Shown piece by piece: positions 6,804 through 16,042 of a stretch of DNA of 64,000 nt. The stretch spans positions 1 through 64,000 of the forward strand of contig JAURYH010000025.1 in assembly GCA_030653975.1 (NCBI GenBank). The letters are read 5' to 3'. The notes beneath the pieces are model-generated. The model had not been told where the DNA came from, ran no database searches, and was given only the letters and a program-made list of their open reading frames with translations. This DNA comes from Hydrogenophaga sp. (GTDB lineage Bacteria; Pseudomonadota; Gammaproteobacteria; Burkholderiales; Burkholderiaceae_C). Numbering within the stretch: the first letter of the stretch is position 1; every line of letters starts with the position of its first letter. Both the position numbers and the translations under genes were made by a program.

Positions 6804-8201
6804 TTGAACACACTCACCGTCCCATTCGTCACCCAGCCCGAGCCGGGCGGGCTGGTGGCCCCGAAACGCTTCGCCAGCGTTGAAGAAACCCAGGCCTACC
6901 TCAAGTCCCAGGGGGTCGGCTACGTGCTGGCGCAGTTTGTCGACATCCATGGCGTGGCCAAAGCCAAGTCCGTGCCGGTGGAGCATTTGAACACCGTCAT
7001 GACCGATGGCGCGGGCTTCGCCGGCTTTGCCATTTGCGGCGTGGGCATCGAACCGCACGGCCCGGACTTCATGGCCGTCGGCGACCTGGCCACCGTGTCC
7101 ATCGTGCCCTGGCAGCCGGGCCTGGCGCGCATCGTCTGCGAAGGCCACGTGGAGGGCGAACCCTGGGCCTTCGACAGCCGCGTGGTGCTCAAGAAGCAGG
7201 TGGCGCGTCTGGCACAAAAAGGCCTGACCATGTTCACCGGCCTGGAACCCGAGTTCTCGCTGCTGCGCCGCAACGCCGACGGCAGCATCGTGCCGCACGA
7301 CGCCAGCGACAACCTCGCCAAGCCCTGCTACGACTACAAGGGCCTGTCGCGCACCCGGGTGTTTCTGGAGAAGCTCTCCAACGCCATGCGCGCCACCGGC
7401 ATCGATGTCTACCAGATCGACCACGAAGACGCCAACGGCCAGTTCGAGCTGAACTACACCTACACCGACTGCCTGACCTCGTGTGACCACTTCATCTTCT
7501 TCAAGATGGCGGCCAGCGAGATCGCCAACGAACTCGGCCTGATCTGCTCCTTCATGCCCAAGCCCTTCGCCAACCGCCCGGGCAACGGCATGCACATGCA
7601 CCTGTCCATCGGTGACGGCCAGCGCAACCTGTTCCAGGACAAGAGCGACCTCAACGGCCTGGAGCTCTCGCCCATGGCCTACCAGTTCATGGCCGGCCTG
7701 CTGCACCACGCACCCGCGCTCACGGCCCTGTGCGCGCCCACGATCAATTCGTACAAGCGCCTGGTCGTTGGTCGTTCACTCACTGGCGCCACCTGGGCCC
7801 CGGCCTACATCAGCTACGGCGACAACAACCGCTCGACCATGGTGCGCATCCCCAAGGGCCGGCTCGAACTGCGCCTGCCCGACGGCGCCTGCAACCCCTA
7901 CCTGGCGACGGCCGCCGTGATCGCCGCCGGCCTGGACGGCATCGAGAAGGGCATGCACCCGGGCGCGCCGCGCAACGTCAACCTCTACGAGTGGAGCGAA
8001 GCCCAGCTGAAAGAAGCCGGCATCGGCCTGCTGCCGCAGAACCTGAACGCCGCGCTCGACGCGCTGGAAGCCGACAGCGTGATCCGCGAGGCCCTGGGCC
8101 CGGTCACCGACGAATTCCTCAAGTTCAAGCGCATGGAATGGATCGAGTACATGCGCCACGTCTCGGACTGGGAAGTCAAGCAATACCTGGAATTTTTCTG
8201 A
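6804..8201 (+). CDS. gmaS: Gamma-glutamylmethylamide synthetase (type III glutamine synthetase, GlnT/GmaS)
   Basis: The 465-residue protein has the glutamine synthetase beta-grasp domain (residues about 20-110) and catalytic domain with [29 protein letters not shown] and [16 protein letters not shown]. In this context (mgsABC follows) it most likely ligates methylamine to glutamate using ATP, giving gamma-glutamylmethylamide, rather than making glutamine. The start is TTG at 6804 with AAGGAG seven bases upstream. It is the first gene of a block in which mgsA follows after 11 bases. GlnT-type glutamine synthetase is the alternative, but clustering with mgs and dmm genes favours GmaS. Confidence 0.87.
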   Translation: MNTLTVPFVTQPEPGGLVAPKRFASVEETQAYLKSQGVGYVLAQFVDIHGVAKAKSVPVEHLNTVMTDGAGFAGFAICGVGIEPHGPDFMAVGDLATVSIVPWQPGLARIVCEGHVEGEPWAFDSRVVLKKQVARLAQKGLTMFTGLEPEFSLLRRNADGSIVPHDASDNLAKPCYDYKGLSRTRVFLEKLSNAMRATGIDVYQIDHEDANGQFELNYTYTDCLTSCDHFIFFKMAASEIANELGLICSFMPKPFANRPGNGMHMHLSIGDGQRNLFQDKSDLNGLELSPMAYQFMAGLLHHAPALTALCAPTINSYKRLVVGRSLTGATWAPAYISYGDNNRSTMVRIPKGRLELRLPDGACNPYLATAAVIAAGLDGIEKGMHPGAPRNVNLYEWSEAQLKEAGIGLLPQNLNAALDALEADSVIREALGPVTDEFLKFKRMEWIEYMRHVSDWEVKQYLEFF

Positions 8202-8212
8202 AGGAAGCAACC

Positions 8213-9121
8213 ATGTGTGGAATTGTTGGACTGTTGTTGAAGAAACCCGAGCTGCACAGCAGGCTCGGTGAGCTGATGGTGCCGATGCTGATCGGCATGC
8301 ACGACCGCGGCCCCGACTCGGCCGGCATGGCCGTCTTTGGCCAGCCGCTGCCCGAGGGGCAGCGCAAGCTCAGCCTGTATTCGGGCCTGACCGATGCCGC
8401 CGCGGCCTACGACTGGGTCGGCCTGGCCGACGCCCTGAACGCCGAGCTGAAGGTCAAGGCCCACATCCAGACCCGGGGCAACCACGCCATCTTCACGTTC
8501 GATGGTCCGGCCGATCCGGTGAAGGCGTTCATCAAGGCGTTTGAGGACAAGCTGCACATCCTCTCGACCGGCCGCCGCATCGACCTCTACAAGGACATCG
8601 GCACGCCGGCCCAGGTCGCCGAGCGTTACAACTTCACGAAGCTTGTGGGCAGCCACCTCGTGGGCCACACCCGCATGGCCACCGAATCGGCCGTGACGCC
8701 CGACCGCGCCCACCCGTTCACCGCCGGCGAAGACTTCTGCCTGGTGCACAACGGCTCGCTCTCCAATCCCAACGGCGTGCGCCGCATGCTGGAGCCGCGC
8801 GGCATCAAGTTCGAGACCGACAACGACACCGAGGCCGCCTGCCGTTTCCTGGAATGGCGCCTGCGCGAAGGCGACGACCTGCACGCCGCGCTGGAAAAGG
8901 CCTTTGTCGCGCTCGACGGTTTCTACACCTTCCTCATGGGCACACCCACCGAGCTGGCCCTGATCCGCGATCCGTTTGCCTGCAAGCCCGCGGTGGTCGC
9001 CGAGACCGACGACTTTGTGGCCATCGCCTCCGAATTCCGCTCGCTCGCCCACCTGCCGGGCATTGAACACGCGAACGTCTTTGAACCCGCTCCCGAGGAG
9101 ATGTACGTATGGAAAATCTGA
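8213..9121 (+). CDS. mgsA: N-methylglutamate synthase subunit A (class II glutamine amidotransferase; GlxB-like)
   Basis: The 302-residue protein begins MCGIVGLL, exposing Cys2 as the N-terminal nucleophile of class II (GATase2) amidotransferases, and contains MHDRGPDSAG, GHTRMATES and LVHNGSLSNP. It corresponds to the amidotransferase domain of glutamate synthase encoded as a separate polypeptide. In the N-methylglutamate pathway this subunit releases methylamine from gamma-glutamylmethylamide for transfer by MgsC. It overlaps mgsB by 13 bases. Confidence 0.87.
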   Translation: MCGIVGLLLKKPELHSRLGELMVPMLIGMHDRGPDSAGMAVFGQPLPEGQRKLSLYSGLTDAAAAYDWVGLADALNAELKVKAHIQTRGNHAIFTFDGPADPVKAFIKAFEDKLHILSTGRRIDLYKDIGTPAQVAERYNFTKLVGSHLVGHTRMATESAVTPDRAHPFTAGEDFCLVHNGSLSNPNGVRRMLEPRGIKFETDNDTEAACRFLEWRLREGDDLHAALEKAFVALDGFYTFLMGTPTELALIRDPFACKPAVVAETDDFVAIASEFRSLAHLPGIEHANVFEPAPEEMYVWKI

Positions 9122-9798
9122 CTTTTGACCTGAGCCGCCAAAGCGTGAGCGAGCTCAACCAGCACCTGCACGGCACGCACGAGTCCCTGGCGGGCCAGCA
9201 CATCACCGTGTCGCATCCCGACGGCGCGCACAACATCGCGGTCGGCATCAACGCCCCGGTCCGTGTGACCATCCAGGGCCATGCCGGCTACTACGCCGCC
9301 GGCATGAACAAGTTCGCCGACGTGACCATCGAAGGCAGCGCCAGCACCGGCGTGGCCGAAAACATGATGAGCGGCAAGGTGCACGTGAAGGGCTTCGCCT
9401 CCAACGGCGCGGGCGCTTCCGCCCACGGCGGCCTGCTCGTGATCGACGGCGACGCCGGTCTGCGCTGCGGCATCTCGCTCAAGGGCGGCGACATCGTGGT
9501 CGGCGGCTCGGTCGGCAGCTTCTCGGGCTTCATGGCGCAGGCCGGCCGCATGGTGATCTGCGGCAACGCCGGCGACGCGCTCGGCGACTCGCTCTACGAG
9601 GCCGTGATCTATGTGCGCGGCAGCATCAAGTCGCTCGGCGCCGACGCCCGGATCGAGTCCCTGACCGAAGCCGACGTGACGGCCCTCGGCGCCCTGCTGG
9701 CGCAGGCCGGCCTGGCCTACGAGCCTTCGGAATTCAAGCGCGTGGCCTCGGCCCGCAGCCTCTACCACTGGAACGCCGACGCAGAACAGGACTATTGA
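9109..9798 (+). CDS. mgsB: N-methylglutamate synthase subunit B (GXGXG domain; GlxC-like)
   Basis: The 229-residue protein is a stand-alone GXGXG beta-helix, equivalent to the C-terminal domain of the glutamate synthase large subunit. Repeated glycine-rich turns are visible (SGKVHVKGFASNG, LKGGDIVVGGSVGS, MVICGNAGDALGDS). It is structural and probably holds MgsA and MgsC together. Overlap with mgsA and a one-base gap to mgsC imply stoichiometric, coupled synthesis. Confidence 0.87.
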   Translation: MENLTFDLSRQSVSELNQHLHGTHESLAGQHITVSHPDGAHNIAVGINAPVRVTIQGHAGYYAAGMNKFADVTIEGSASTGVAENMMSGKVHVKGFASNGAGASAHGGLLVIDGDAGLRCGISLKGGDIVVGGSVGSFSGFMAQAGRMVICGNAGDALGDSLYEAVIYVRGSIKSLGADARIESLTEADVTALGALLAQAGLAYEPSEFKRVASARSLYHWNADAEQDY

Positions 9799-9799
9799 C

Positions 9800-11170
9800 A
9801 TGTCAAACACCGAACACCCCATCCATTTCAAACGCCCGCAGCTGGAAGAGTCGGCCAGTTTCGACCGCAGCACGCTGGACTACATCCACCGTGCCTCCAG
9901 CACCGGCCTGTATGAGATCCGCGGCCTGGGCGCCAAGCGCAAACTGCCGCACTTCGACGACCTGGTGTTCCTCACCGCCTCGCTCTCGCGCTATCCGCTC
10001 GAAGGCTACCGCGAGAAGTGCTCGACGAAGACCGTGCTGGGCACGCGCTTCGCCAAGAAGCCGGTGGTGCTCGACACCCCGATCACCATCGCCGGCATGA
10101 GCTTTGGCGCCCTCTCGGCCAACGTCAAGGAAGCCCTGGGCAAGGCCGCCACCGCCATGGGCACCAGCACCACCACCGGTGACGGCGGCATGACCTCCGA
10201 GGAACGCCTGTCGTCCAAGACCCTGGTCTACCAGTGCCTGCCCTCGCGCTACGGCTTCAACCCCGATGACGTGCGCCGCGCCGACGCCATCGAGGTCGTG
10301 CTCGGCCAGGGCGCCAAGCCCGGCGGCGGCGGCATGCTGCTGGGCCAGAAGGTCAACCCGCGCGTGGCGCAGATGCGCACCCTGCCCGAAGGCGTGGACC
10401 AGCGCTCCGCCAGCCGCCACCCCGACTGGACCGGCCCGGACGACCTGACGATCAAGATCCAGGAACTGCGTGAACTAACCGACTGGGAAAAACCGATCTA
10501 CGTGAAGGTCGGCGCGACCCGCGTCTACAACGACGTCAAGCTGGCGGTGCACGCCGGCGCCGACGTGGTGGTGGTCGACGGCATGCAGGGCGGCACGGCC
10601 GCCACGCAAACCTGCTTCATCGAACACGCCGGCATCCCCACGCTGGCAGCGGTGCGGCTGGCGGTCGAAGCGCTGCGCGACCTGGACATGATCGGCACCG
10701 TGCAGCTCATCGTTTCGGGCGGCATCCGCACCGGTGCCGATGTGGCCAAGGCCCTGGCCATGGGCGCCGACGCCGTGGCCATCGGCCAGGGCGTGCTGAT
10801 GGCCCTGGGCTGCAACCGCGACACCTACCAGCAAGGCGGCCAGGCGCACAGCGCTGAAGCCGATTACGCCGCGCTCGGCACCCAGGCCGGCTTCTGCCAC
10901 CACTGCCACACCGGCAAGTGCCCGGTGGGCGTGACCACGCAGGACGGCATCCTGGAGCAGCGTCTGGAGCCCGACATGGGCGCCAAGCACGTCAAGAATT
11001 ACATCAAGACGCTGACCATGGAACTGACCACGCTGGCGCGTGCCTGCGGCAAACAGGATGTGCACCACCTGGAGCCCGAAGACCTGGTGGCGCTGACCAT
11101 CGAGGCCGCCGCCATGGCCAAGCTGCCGCTGGCCGGCACCAACTGGATCCCCGGCCACAACCTCGGCTGA
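9800..11170 (+). CDS. mgsC: N-methylglutamate synthase subunit C (glutamate synthase FMN/Fe-S domain; GlxD-like)
   Basis: The 456-residue protein matches the FMN-binding TIM-barrel domain of glutamate synthase (GltB2). It shows PITIAGMSFGALSANVKEA, GAKPGGGGML, VVDGMQGGTAAT and VSGGIRTGADVAKALAMGAD, followed by Cys366, Cys369 and Cys374 (CHHCHTGKC) for a 3Fe-4S cluster. With MgsA and MgsB it would make N-methylglutamate from methylamine and 2-oxoglutarate. A family 1 repeat follows before dmmA. Confidence 0.88.
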   Translation: MSNTEHPIHFKRPQLEESASFDRSTLDYIHRASSTGLYEIRGLGAKRKLPHFDDLVFLTASLSRYPLEGYREKCSTKTVLGTRFAKKPVVLDTPITIAGMSFGALSANVKEALGKAATAMGTSTTTGDGGMTSEERLSSKTLVYQCLPSRYGFNPDDVRRADAIEVVLGQGAKPGGGGMLLGQKVNPRVAQMRTLPEGVDQRSASRHPDWTGPDDLTIKIQELRELTDWEKPIYVKVGATRVYNDVKLAVHAGADVVVVDGMQGGTAATQTCFIEHAGIPTLAAVRLAVEALRDLDMIGTVQLIVSGGIRTGADVAKALAMGADAVAIGQGVLMALGCNRDTYQQGGQAHSAEADYAALGTQAGFCHHCHTGKCPVGVTTQDGILEQRLEPDMGAKHVKNYIKTLTMELTTLARACGKQDVHHLEPEDLVALTIEAAAMAKLPLAGTNWIPGHNLG

Positions 11171-11179
11171 GGTGAGGTA

Positions 11180-11300
11180 CCCCCCCGCGCCGCTTCGCGT
11201 CACCCCCCCAGGGGGGCGGCACTGGCCGTCCGGCAAAGCCGGCCCGGCGGTGCCCCCGGTTGGCGTTGTTTCATGCGGTGCGGGTGGCGCTCCGGCGCCA
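11180..11300. repeat. Dispersed hairpin repeat, family 1 copy 2
   Basis: This copy lies between mgsC and dmmA and matches copy 1 (3477-3600) over almost its whole length, including the CCCCCCC/GGGGGG hairpin, CCGTCCGGCAAAGCCGG stem and the GGCGCTCCGGCGCC end box. Like copy 1 it lies inside a co-directional gene run and could mark an expression boundary between the mgs and dmm modules. Confidence 0.85.
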
Positions 11301-11327
11301 TCGAAAACTGAAGTCTAGGAGCACGCT

Positions 11328-11912
11328 ATGCAATTGAAACCCTCCGAGGTCACGAGCCGGCCGGTCTACGCACCGCTGGCGCCGCAGATCGAGGCCGGTC
11401 GGCACTGGCTGGTGCTTGAGGCCGGTGCCATGGACGAGAGCCTCTTGTCTGGCCTGGCCAGCCGTTTCGCGCCGGTGGCCGAGCGGCTGCAGGTCTGGTG
11501 GGTGGGCCCTGTGCACCAGGCCCTGGGCCTGAACTCGGTGACCGTGCTCGCCGATCTGCCGGCCTGGCAGGACGCGCTCAGCGCTCTGGGCCTGCCGCTC
11601 GTGAGTGACCGGCTGTTCGTGCAGGGCAGCGAGCCCTTCGTGTGGTCGGTGTTCCTGGCCGCGCGCCAGCTGGGTCTGGCCCCGGGCCAGGTGCAGCTGG
11701 CGCACGCCGGCAGCCAGCGCCGCCGGGTCTGGTGCACGCACTGCCATGGCTTCACCGATGGCGTCACCACCAACCTGGTGGATTGCGCCGGTTGCGGCCG
11801 GCACCTGCTGGTGCGCGACCATTTTTCCCGTCGCCACGGCGCCTTCATGGGCGTGATGGTCGACGCCGAGCAGCCGGGTGTTCGCCCGGCGATGCAGGAG
11901 GTGTTTCCATGA
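11328..11912 (+). CDS. dmmA: Dimethylamine monooxygenase subunit, DmmA-like
   Basis: The 194-residue protein has no obvious catalytic domain but a C-terminal zinc-ribbon or rubredoxin-like knuckle pair, Cys136-x2-Cys139 and Cys153-x2-Cys156. It is recognised by its place as first of three coupled genes ending in a DUF3445 heme protein, the dmmABC order of dimethylamine monooxygenase clusters. A TAGGAG ribosome-binding site precedes the ATG, and the stop overlaps the dmmB start (ATGA). It may bind metal or relay electrons; its role is not established. Confidence 0.75.
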   Translation: MQLKPSEVTSRPVYAPLAPQIEAGRHWLVLEAGAMDESLLSGLASRFAPVAERLQVWWVGPVHQALGLNSVTVLADLPAWQDALSALGLPLVSDRLFVQGSEPFVWSVFLAARQLGLAPGQVQLAHAGSQRRRVWCTHCHGFTDGVTTNLVDCAGCGRHLLVRDHFSRRHGAFMGVMVDAEQPGVRPAMQEVFP

Positions 11913-12859
11913 ACGGTTCCAGCTTGCAACTGCGCGTGGTCGCCGCCGCCACGCTCTCGCCCAGCCTGCGCCACCTGCAGCTCGCCAGCGCCGACGGCGC
12001 GCCGCTGCCGCCCACCGGCGCCGGCGCCCATGTGCTGTTCAACCTGCCCGGCGCAGACCGCGCCCACCGCAACGCGTATTCGCTGGTCAATCCGCCCGGC
12101 AGCCGCAGCCGCTACGACATCATCGTGCGCCGCGTGGCCGCTTCGCGCGGGGGCTCGGCCGCGGTGCATGAGCGCCTGAAGGTCGGCGATGTGCTGCAAG
12201 GCCAGTGGCCGGCCAACCTGTTCGCCCCGGTGCGCCGCGCGCGCCACCACCTGATGATCGCGGGCGGCATCGGCATCACACCCTTCCTGTCCTACCTGCA
12301 AGACGCTGGCGTGCGCCAGACCGGCTGCGAACTGCATGTGTGTTGCCGCGAAGAAGAGCGGGGCGTGTTCGCGCCCTGGCTGCCCGCGGACGCGCCCGTG
12401 GCCTTCCACTGGGACGCTGAGGGCCACCGGCTCGACATCGCCGCGCTGCTGGCGCGCCAGCCGGCCGGCACCCACCTCTATGTGTGCGGCCCGAGTGAAC
12501 TCAACACGTCGGTGCTGAGCGCTGCAGCGGCGGCAGGCTGGCCGAGCGACCAGGTGCACACCGAACACTTCGGCAGCGGCGCCAGCGGCGGAGCGCCGTT
12601 TGAAGCCGTGCTGAAAAAGAGTGGGCGGTCCGTTCAGGTGGCCGAAGACGAAAGCCTGCTCGAAGCCATCGAACGCATCGACGTGGCCGCGCCCTGCCTG
12701 TGCCGGGGCGGCGCCTGCGGCGTGTGTGTGACGCCGCTGATCGAGGGCGAGGCCGAGCACCGCGATCACTTCCTGAGCCCCGCCGACCAGGCCGCCGGTC
12801 GACTCATCATGCCCTGCGTGTCGCGCTCGCGCGGTGCGCGCCTGGTGCTCGATCTCTGA
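11909..12859 (+). CDS. dmmB: PDR/VanB family ferredoxin oxidoreductase, DmmB-like
   Basis: The 316-residue reductase has an FMN/FAD-binding domain ([10 protein letters not shown]), an NAD(P)H domain ([12 protein letters not shown], then [10 protein letters not shown]) and a C-terminal plant-type 2Fe-2S ferredoxin with Cys265, Cys270, Cys273 and Cys303 (CRGGACGVC). It would feed electrons from NAD(P)H to the heme monooxygenase DmmC. The ATG at 11909 overlaps the dmmA stop. Phthalate-dioxygenase-reductase-type proteins also serve Rieske oxygenases, but none is present here. Confidence 0.85.
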   Translation: MNGSSLQLRVVAAATLSPSLRHLQLASADGAPLPPTGAGAHVLFNLPGADRAHRNAYSLVNPPGSRSRYDIIVRRVAASRGGSAAVHERLKVGDVLQGQWPANLFAPVRRARHHLMIAGGIGITPFLSYLQDAGVRQTGCELHVCCREEERGVFAPWLPADAPVAFHWDAEGHRLDIAALLARQPAGTHLYVCGPSELNTSVLSAAAAAGWPSDQVHTEHFGSGASGGAPFEAVLKKSGRSVQVAEDESLLEAIERIDVAAPCLCRGGACGVCVTPLIEGEAEHRDHFLSPADQAAGRLIMPCVSRSRGARLVLDL

Positions 12860-12887
12860 ACCCGCTTTTTGACCTGAGGCCACCACC

Positions 12888-13979
12888 ATGTCCATCGTTT
12901 TCAAACCCGACGAGACCTTCCGCGGCGACTACAGCTACCGCAACAGCGAAGCCGCCATCCTGCGCTTTCCGTTCCCGTTTCCCGAAGACCGCTACATGTA
13001 CAGCGTCAACATGGAACCGCACGACGGACGGGGCCCGTCCGACGCCTACCGCCACGGTTTCGATGTGGACGAACACTACATCGCCGAGTGCCGCGACCGC
13101 GCCATCACGCTGGAGCGCGACCCCGGCCGCTGCCAGGCGCTGCCGCACATGATGATGGCCCAGTGGGACACGCTGGAGCTGCTGATGGACCGCCTGTCCA
13201 CCGACTACCCCGAGCACTTTTCGCTCAGCAAGACCGGCCCCGATTTCGGTGCCGCCTGGACCTGGGTCAACCGCCCGCTGGGGCTGGAGCAGACCTTTGT
13301 GTTCGGCGACGTGGCCACGCTGCCGTGTGAGCCCTTCGAATACATCACGCGCCAGGCGCAGGGCGATTTTGCGATCTGCGACCAGCGCGAGGGCACGCTG
13401 TTCCTGGACGCCGGCATGGTGACCTCGCAGGCCGACTGGTCGCTGGACTTCAACGTCGGCATGAACTTCATGGAGTGGCACGGCCCGGTGCCGCTGGCGC
13501 ACCAGGCGGGCGTGTTCGAGCGCGCGCTGAAGTATTTGATGATGATCCGCCTGGGCCAGCCGGTGCGGCGCCTGAACTGGACCATGACGGTCAACCCGCG
13601 CCTGGACACCTCGCCCGAAACCTACCCCGAGTGGGGCCCGGACCGCGCCTCGCTGACGCCGGAGAACATCGGCCGCAAGCTGCACCTGCGCGTGGAGCTG
13701 CAGACCCTGTGGCGCCTGCCGCGCAGCAACGCGCTGCTGTTCCCGATCCGCTGCTACCTGGCCTCGCTGGACGATCTGGTGCGCGTGCCCAAGTGGGGCA
13801 AACGCCTCTCGCGCGTGCTCGCCAGCCTGCCGCCCCAGCTGGCCGAATACAAGGGCCTGACGCGCTTCATGCCCACCGCGCTGGACTACCTCGCCCCTTT
13901 CGACGACGGCGAGGCCCTGCCCGCCGGCACCGCGGCCGACACCGAACGCCTGGCCCCGACCGACAGATTGACCGCCTGA
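12888..13979 (+). CDS. dmmC: Heme-dependent oxidative N-demethylase family protein (DUF3445), DmmC-like
   Basis: The 363-residue protein matches the DUF3445 / heme-dependent oxidative N-demethylase alpha family, including [20 protein letters not shown] (about residues 226-245) and [18 protein letters not shown]. The family oxidatively demethylates dimethylamine to methylamine and formaldehyde. It follows the reductase dmmB by 28 bases. Methylamine would feed gmaS upstream in the same block, and the formaldehyde carbon could be trapped by the GcvT-like protein encoded next. The prefix before dmmD (13980-14028) is T-rich. Confidence 0.85.
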   Translation: MSIVFKPDETFRGDYSYRNSEAAILRFPFPFPEDRYMYSVNMEPHDGRGPSDAYRHGFDVDEHYIAECRDRAITLERDPGRCQALPHMMMAQWDTLELLMDRLSTDYPEHFSLSKTGPDFGAAWTWVNRPLGLEQTFVFGDVATLPCEPFEYITRQAQGDFAICDQREGTLFLDAGMVTSQADWSLDFNVGMNFMEWHGPVPLAHQAGVFERALKYLMMIRLGQPVRRLNWTMTVNPRLDTSPETYPEWGPDRASLTPENIGRKLHLRVELQTLWRLPRSNALLFPIRCYLASLDDLVRVPKWGKRLSRVLASLPPQLAEYKGLTRFMPTALDYLAPFDDGEALPAGTAADTERLAPTDRLTA

Positions 13980-14028
13980 TTTTTTCGATCACTTCTTTTT
14001 TCCCTTCTTTTCTTCACTGGAGAACCGC

Positions 14029-15159
14029 ATGAACTCTTGGCGCATTTCTGCCCTGGCCGACCGGCACCGCGCGCTGGGCTCGACCCTGGCCGACTGGAAC
14101 GGCATGGGCACGGCCTGGACCTACAGCACCGACCTCGCCGACGAACACGAAGCCATCCGCACCAAGGCCGGCCTGATGGATGTCTCGGGCCTGAAGAAGG
14201 TGCACGTCATCGGCCCGCACGCCGAGATGCTGATCAACCAGGCCACGACGCGCAACGTCAGCAAGCTCTACCCCGGCAAGTCGGTCTACGCCTGCATGCT
14301 CAACGAAGCCGGCAAGTTCATCGACGACTGCGTGATCTACCGCAACGGCCCCAATGCCTTCATGGTGGTGCACGGCGCCGGCCAGGGCCACGAGATACTC
14401 ACGCGCGGCGCCGTCGGCCGCAACGTCGCGGTGCTGTTCGATGACGACCTGCACGACCTTTCGCTGCAAGGGCCGCTGGCGGTCGAATACCTGAGCCAGC
14501 ACGTGCCCGGGATCCGTCAGCTGCCGTACTTTCACCATACGCAGACCCAGCTGTTTGGTCGTCCGGTGATGATCTCGCGCACCGGCTACACCGGCGAACG
14601 CGGCTACGAGATCTTCTGCAAGGCCGCCGACGCGCCCACCATCTGGGACACCATCCTTGCCGAAGGCAAGGCCCTGGGCATCGTGCCCTGCGCCTTCACC
14701 GCGCTGGACTGGCTGCGCGTCGAGAGCAGCCTGCTGTTCTACCCCTACGACAACTCCGACATGTACCCCATGGACGGCGAGCCGATCGGCGACACGCTAT
14801 GGGAGCTGGGCCTGGACTTCACCGTTTCGCCCGGCAAGACCGAGTTCCGCGGCGCGACCGAACACTTCCGCCTGCAAGGCAAAGAGCGCTTCAAGATCTT
14901 TGGCGTCGAGTTCGCCAGCACCGAAGCCGCGCAGGCCGGCGATGCGCTGTTTGATGGCGACAAGAAGGTCGGCTTCGTCACCTGCGCCATGTATTCGCGC
15001 CTGACCGGGCGATCGATGGCCATTGCGCGCCTGGACCCCGCCTATGCCGTGCCCGGCCGTGCGCTGGCGTTGCGCGGCGTGGCATTGGGCTGCGCCGCCA
15101 CCACCCACAGCCTGCCCTTCGATGACCCGCAAAAAACCAAACGCATGGCCAAGGACTGA
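14029..15159 (+). CDS. dmmD: GcvT-family tetrahydrofolate aminomethyltransferase, DmmD-like
   Basis: The 376-residue protein is homologous to the glycine cleavage T protein, with DVSGLKKVHVIG, the folate-site IDDCVIYR (about residue 102, containing the conserved Asp) and RTGYTGERGYEIFC. No gcvP or gcvH is nearby, so it is not the glycine cleavage enzyme. In dimethylamine clusters a GcvT-like DmmD accompanies the monooxygenase and probably captures the methyl-derived carbon as 5,10-methylene-THF. That fits with purU and folD placed immediately downstream. A GGAGAA ribosome-binding site precedes the start. Confidence 0.82.
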   Translation: MNSWRISALADRHRALGSTLADWNGMGTAWTYSTDLADEHEAIRTKAGLMDVSGLKKVHVIGPHAEMLINQATTRNVSKLYPGKSVYACMLNEAGKFIDDCVIYRNGPNAFMVVHGAGQGHEILTRGAVGRNVAVLFDDDLHDLSLQGPLAVEYLSQHVPGIRQLPYFHHTQTQLFGRPVMISRTGYTGERGYEIFCKAADAPTIWDTILAEGKALGIVPCAFTALDWLRVESSLLFYPYDNSDMYPMDGEPIGDTLWELGLDFTVSPGKTEFRGATEHFRLQGKERFKIFGVEFASTEAAQAGDALFDGDKKVGFVTCAMYSRLTGRSMAIARLDPAYAVPGRALALRGVALGCAATTHSLPFDDPQKTKRMAKD

Positions 15160-15168
15160 TAGAACCCC

Positions 15169-16032
15169 ATGAGCACTTCCACCCGCCGCTACACGCTTTC
15201 ACTCTCCTGCCCCGACCGGGTCGGCATCGTCGCCGCTGTTGCCAACTTCCTCGCCGAACACGACGGCTGGATCACCGAAGCCAGCCACCACGCCGAAACC
15301 GAGTCGCAGCTGTTCTTCATGCGCCAGGAGATCCTGGCCGACTCCTTGAAGCTCGACATCGGCGCCTTCCGCAGCGGATTCGCCAAGGTCGCTGAACCGT
15401 TCGGCATGCAGTGGCGCATCTCGGACAGCGCGCGCAAGAAACGCGTCGTCATCCTGGTGAGCAAACAGGAGCACTGCCTGTATGACCTGCTGGGCCGCTG
15501 GAAGTCCGGCGAGCTGGACGTCGACATCCCCTGCGTCATCTCCAACCACGAGACCTTCCGCGGCCTGGTCGAATGGCACGGCATCCCGTTCCACCACGTG
15601 CCGGTCACGCCCGACACCAAGGCCCAGGCCTATGCCGAGGTCGAACGCCTCTACACCGAGGCCGAGGCCGACGTCATGGTGCTGGCGCGCTACATGCAGA
15701 TCCTGGCGCCCGACCTGTGCGACAAGTTCCCGGGCCAGATCATCAACATCCACCACAGTTTCCTGCCCAGCTTCGTGGGCGCCAAGCCCTACCACCAGGC
15801 CTTCCAGCGCGGGGTCAAGCTGATCGGCGCCACCTGCCACTTCGTGACCTCCGAGCTCGACCAGGGCCCGATCATCGAGCAGGACGTGATCCGCATCGAC
15901 CACTCCGACGTGCCCGAAGAGCTGGTGCGCAGTGGCAAGGATGTCGAGAAGGCGGTACTGGCGCGTGGCCTGCGCTACCACCTCGAAGACCGCGTGCTGG
16001 TCCACGGGAACAAGACCGTGGTGTTTCGCTGA
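15169..16032 (+). CDS. purU: Formyltetrahydrofolate deformylase
   Basis: The 287-residue protein has an N-terminal ACT domain (about residues 8-90, SCPDRVGIVAAVANFLAEHD) and a formyl-transferase-type hydrolase domain with NHETFRGLVEWHGIPF, INIHHSFLPSF and GATCHFVTSELDQGPII. It hydrolyses 10-formyl-THF to formate and THF. Placed nine bases after dmmD and ten before folD, it would finish oxidation of methyl groups to formate and recycle THF, rather than only balancing purine synthesis. Confidence 0.93.
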   Translation: MSTSTRRYTLSLSCPDRVGIVAAVANFLAEHDGWITEASHHAETESQLFFMRQEILADSLKLDIGAFRSGFAKVAEPFGMQWRISDSARKKRVVILVSKQEHCLYDLLGRWKSGELDVDIPCVISNHETFRGLVEWHGIPFHHVPVTPDTKAQAYAEVERLYTEAEADVMVLARYMQILAPDLCDKFPGQIINIHHSFLPSFVGAKPYHQAFQRGVKLIGATCHFVTSELDQGPIIEQDVIRIDHSDVPEELVRSGKDVEKAVLARGLRYHLEDRVLVHGNKTVVFR

Positions 16033-16042
16033 AGGACGCGCC

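Noticed and set aside
6804..8201. Metabolic assignment as ordinary glutamine synthetase
   Set aside because: The protein is GlnT-like, but three mgs genes and the dmm genes follow directly, which fits gamma-glutamylmethylamide synthesis better; ordinary glutamine synthetase is kept as the alternative only.
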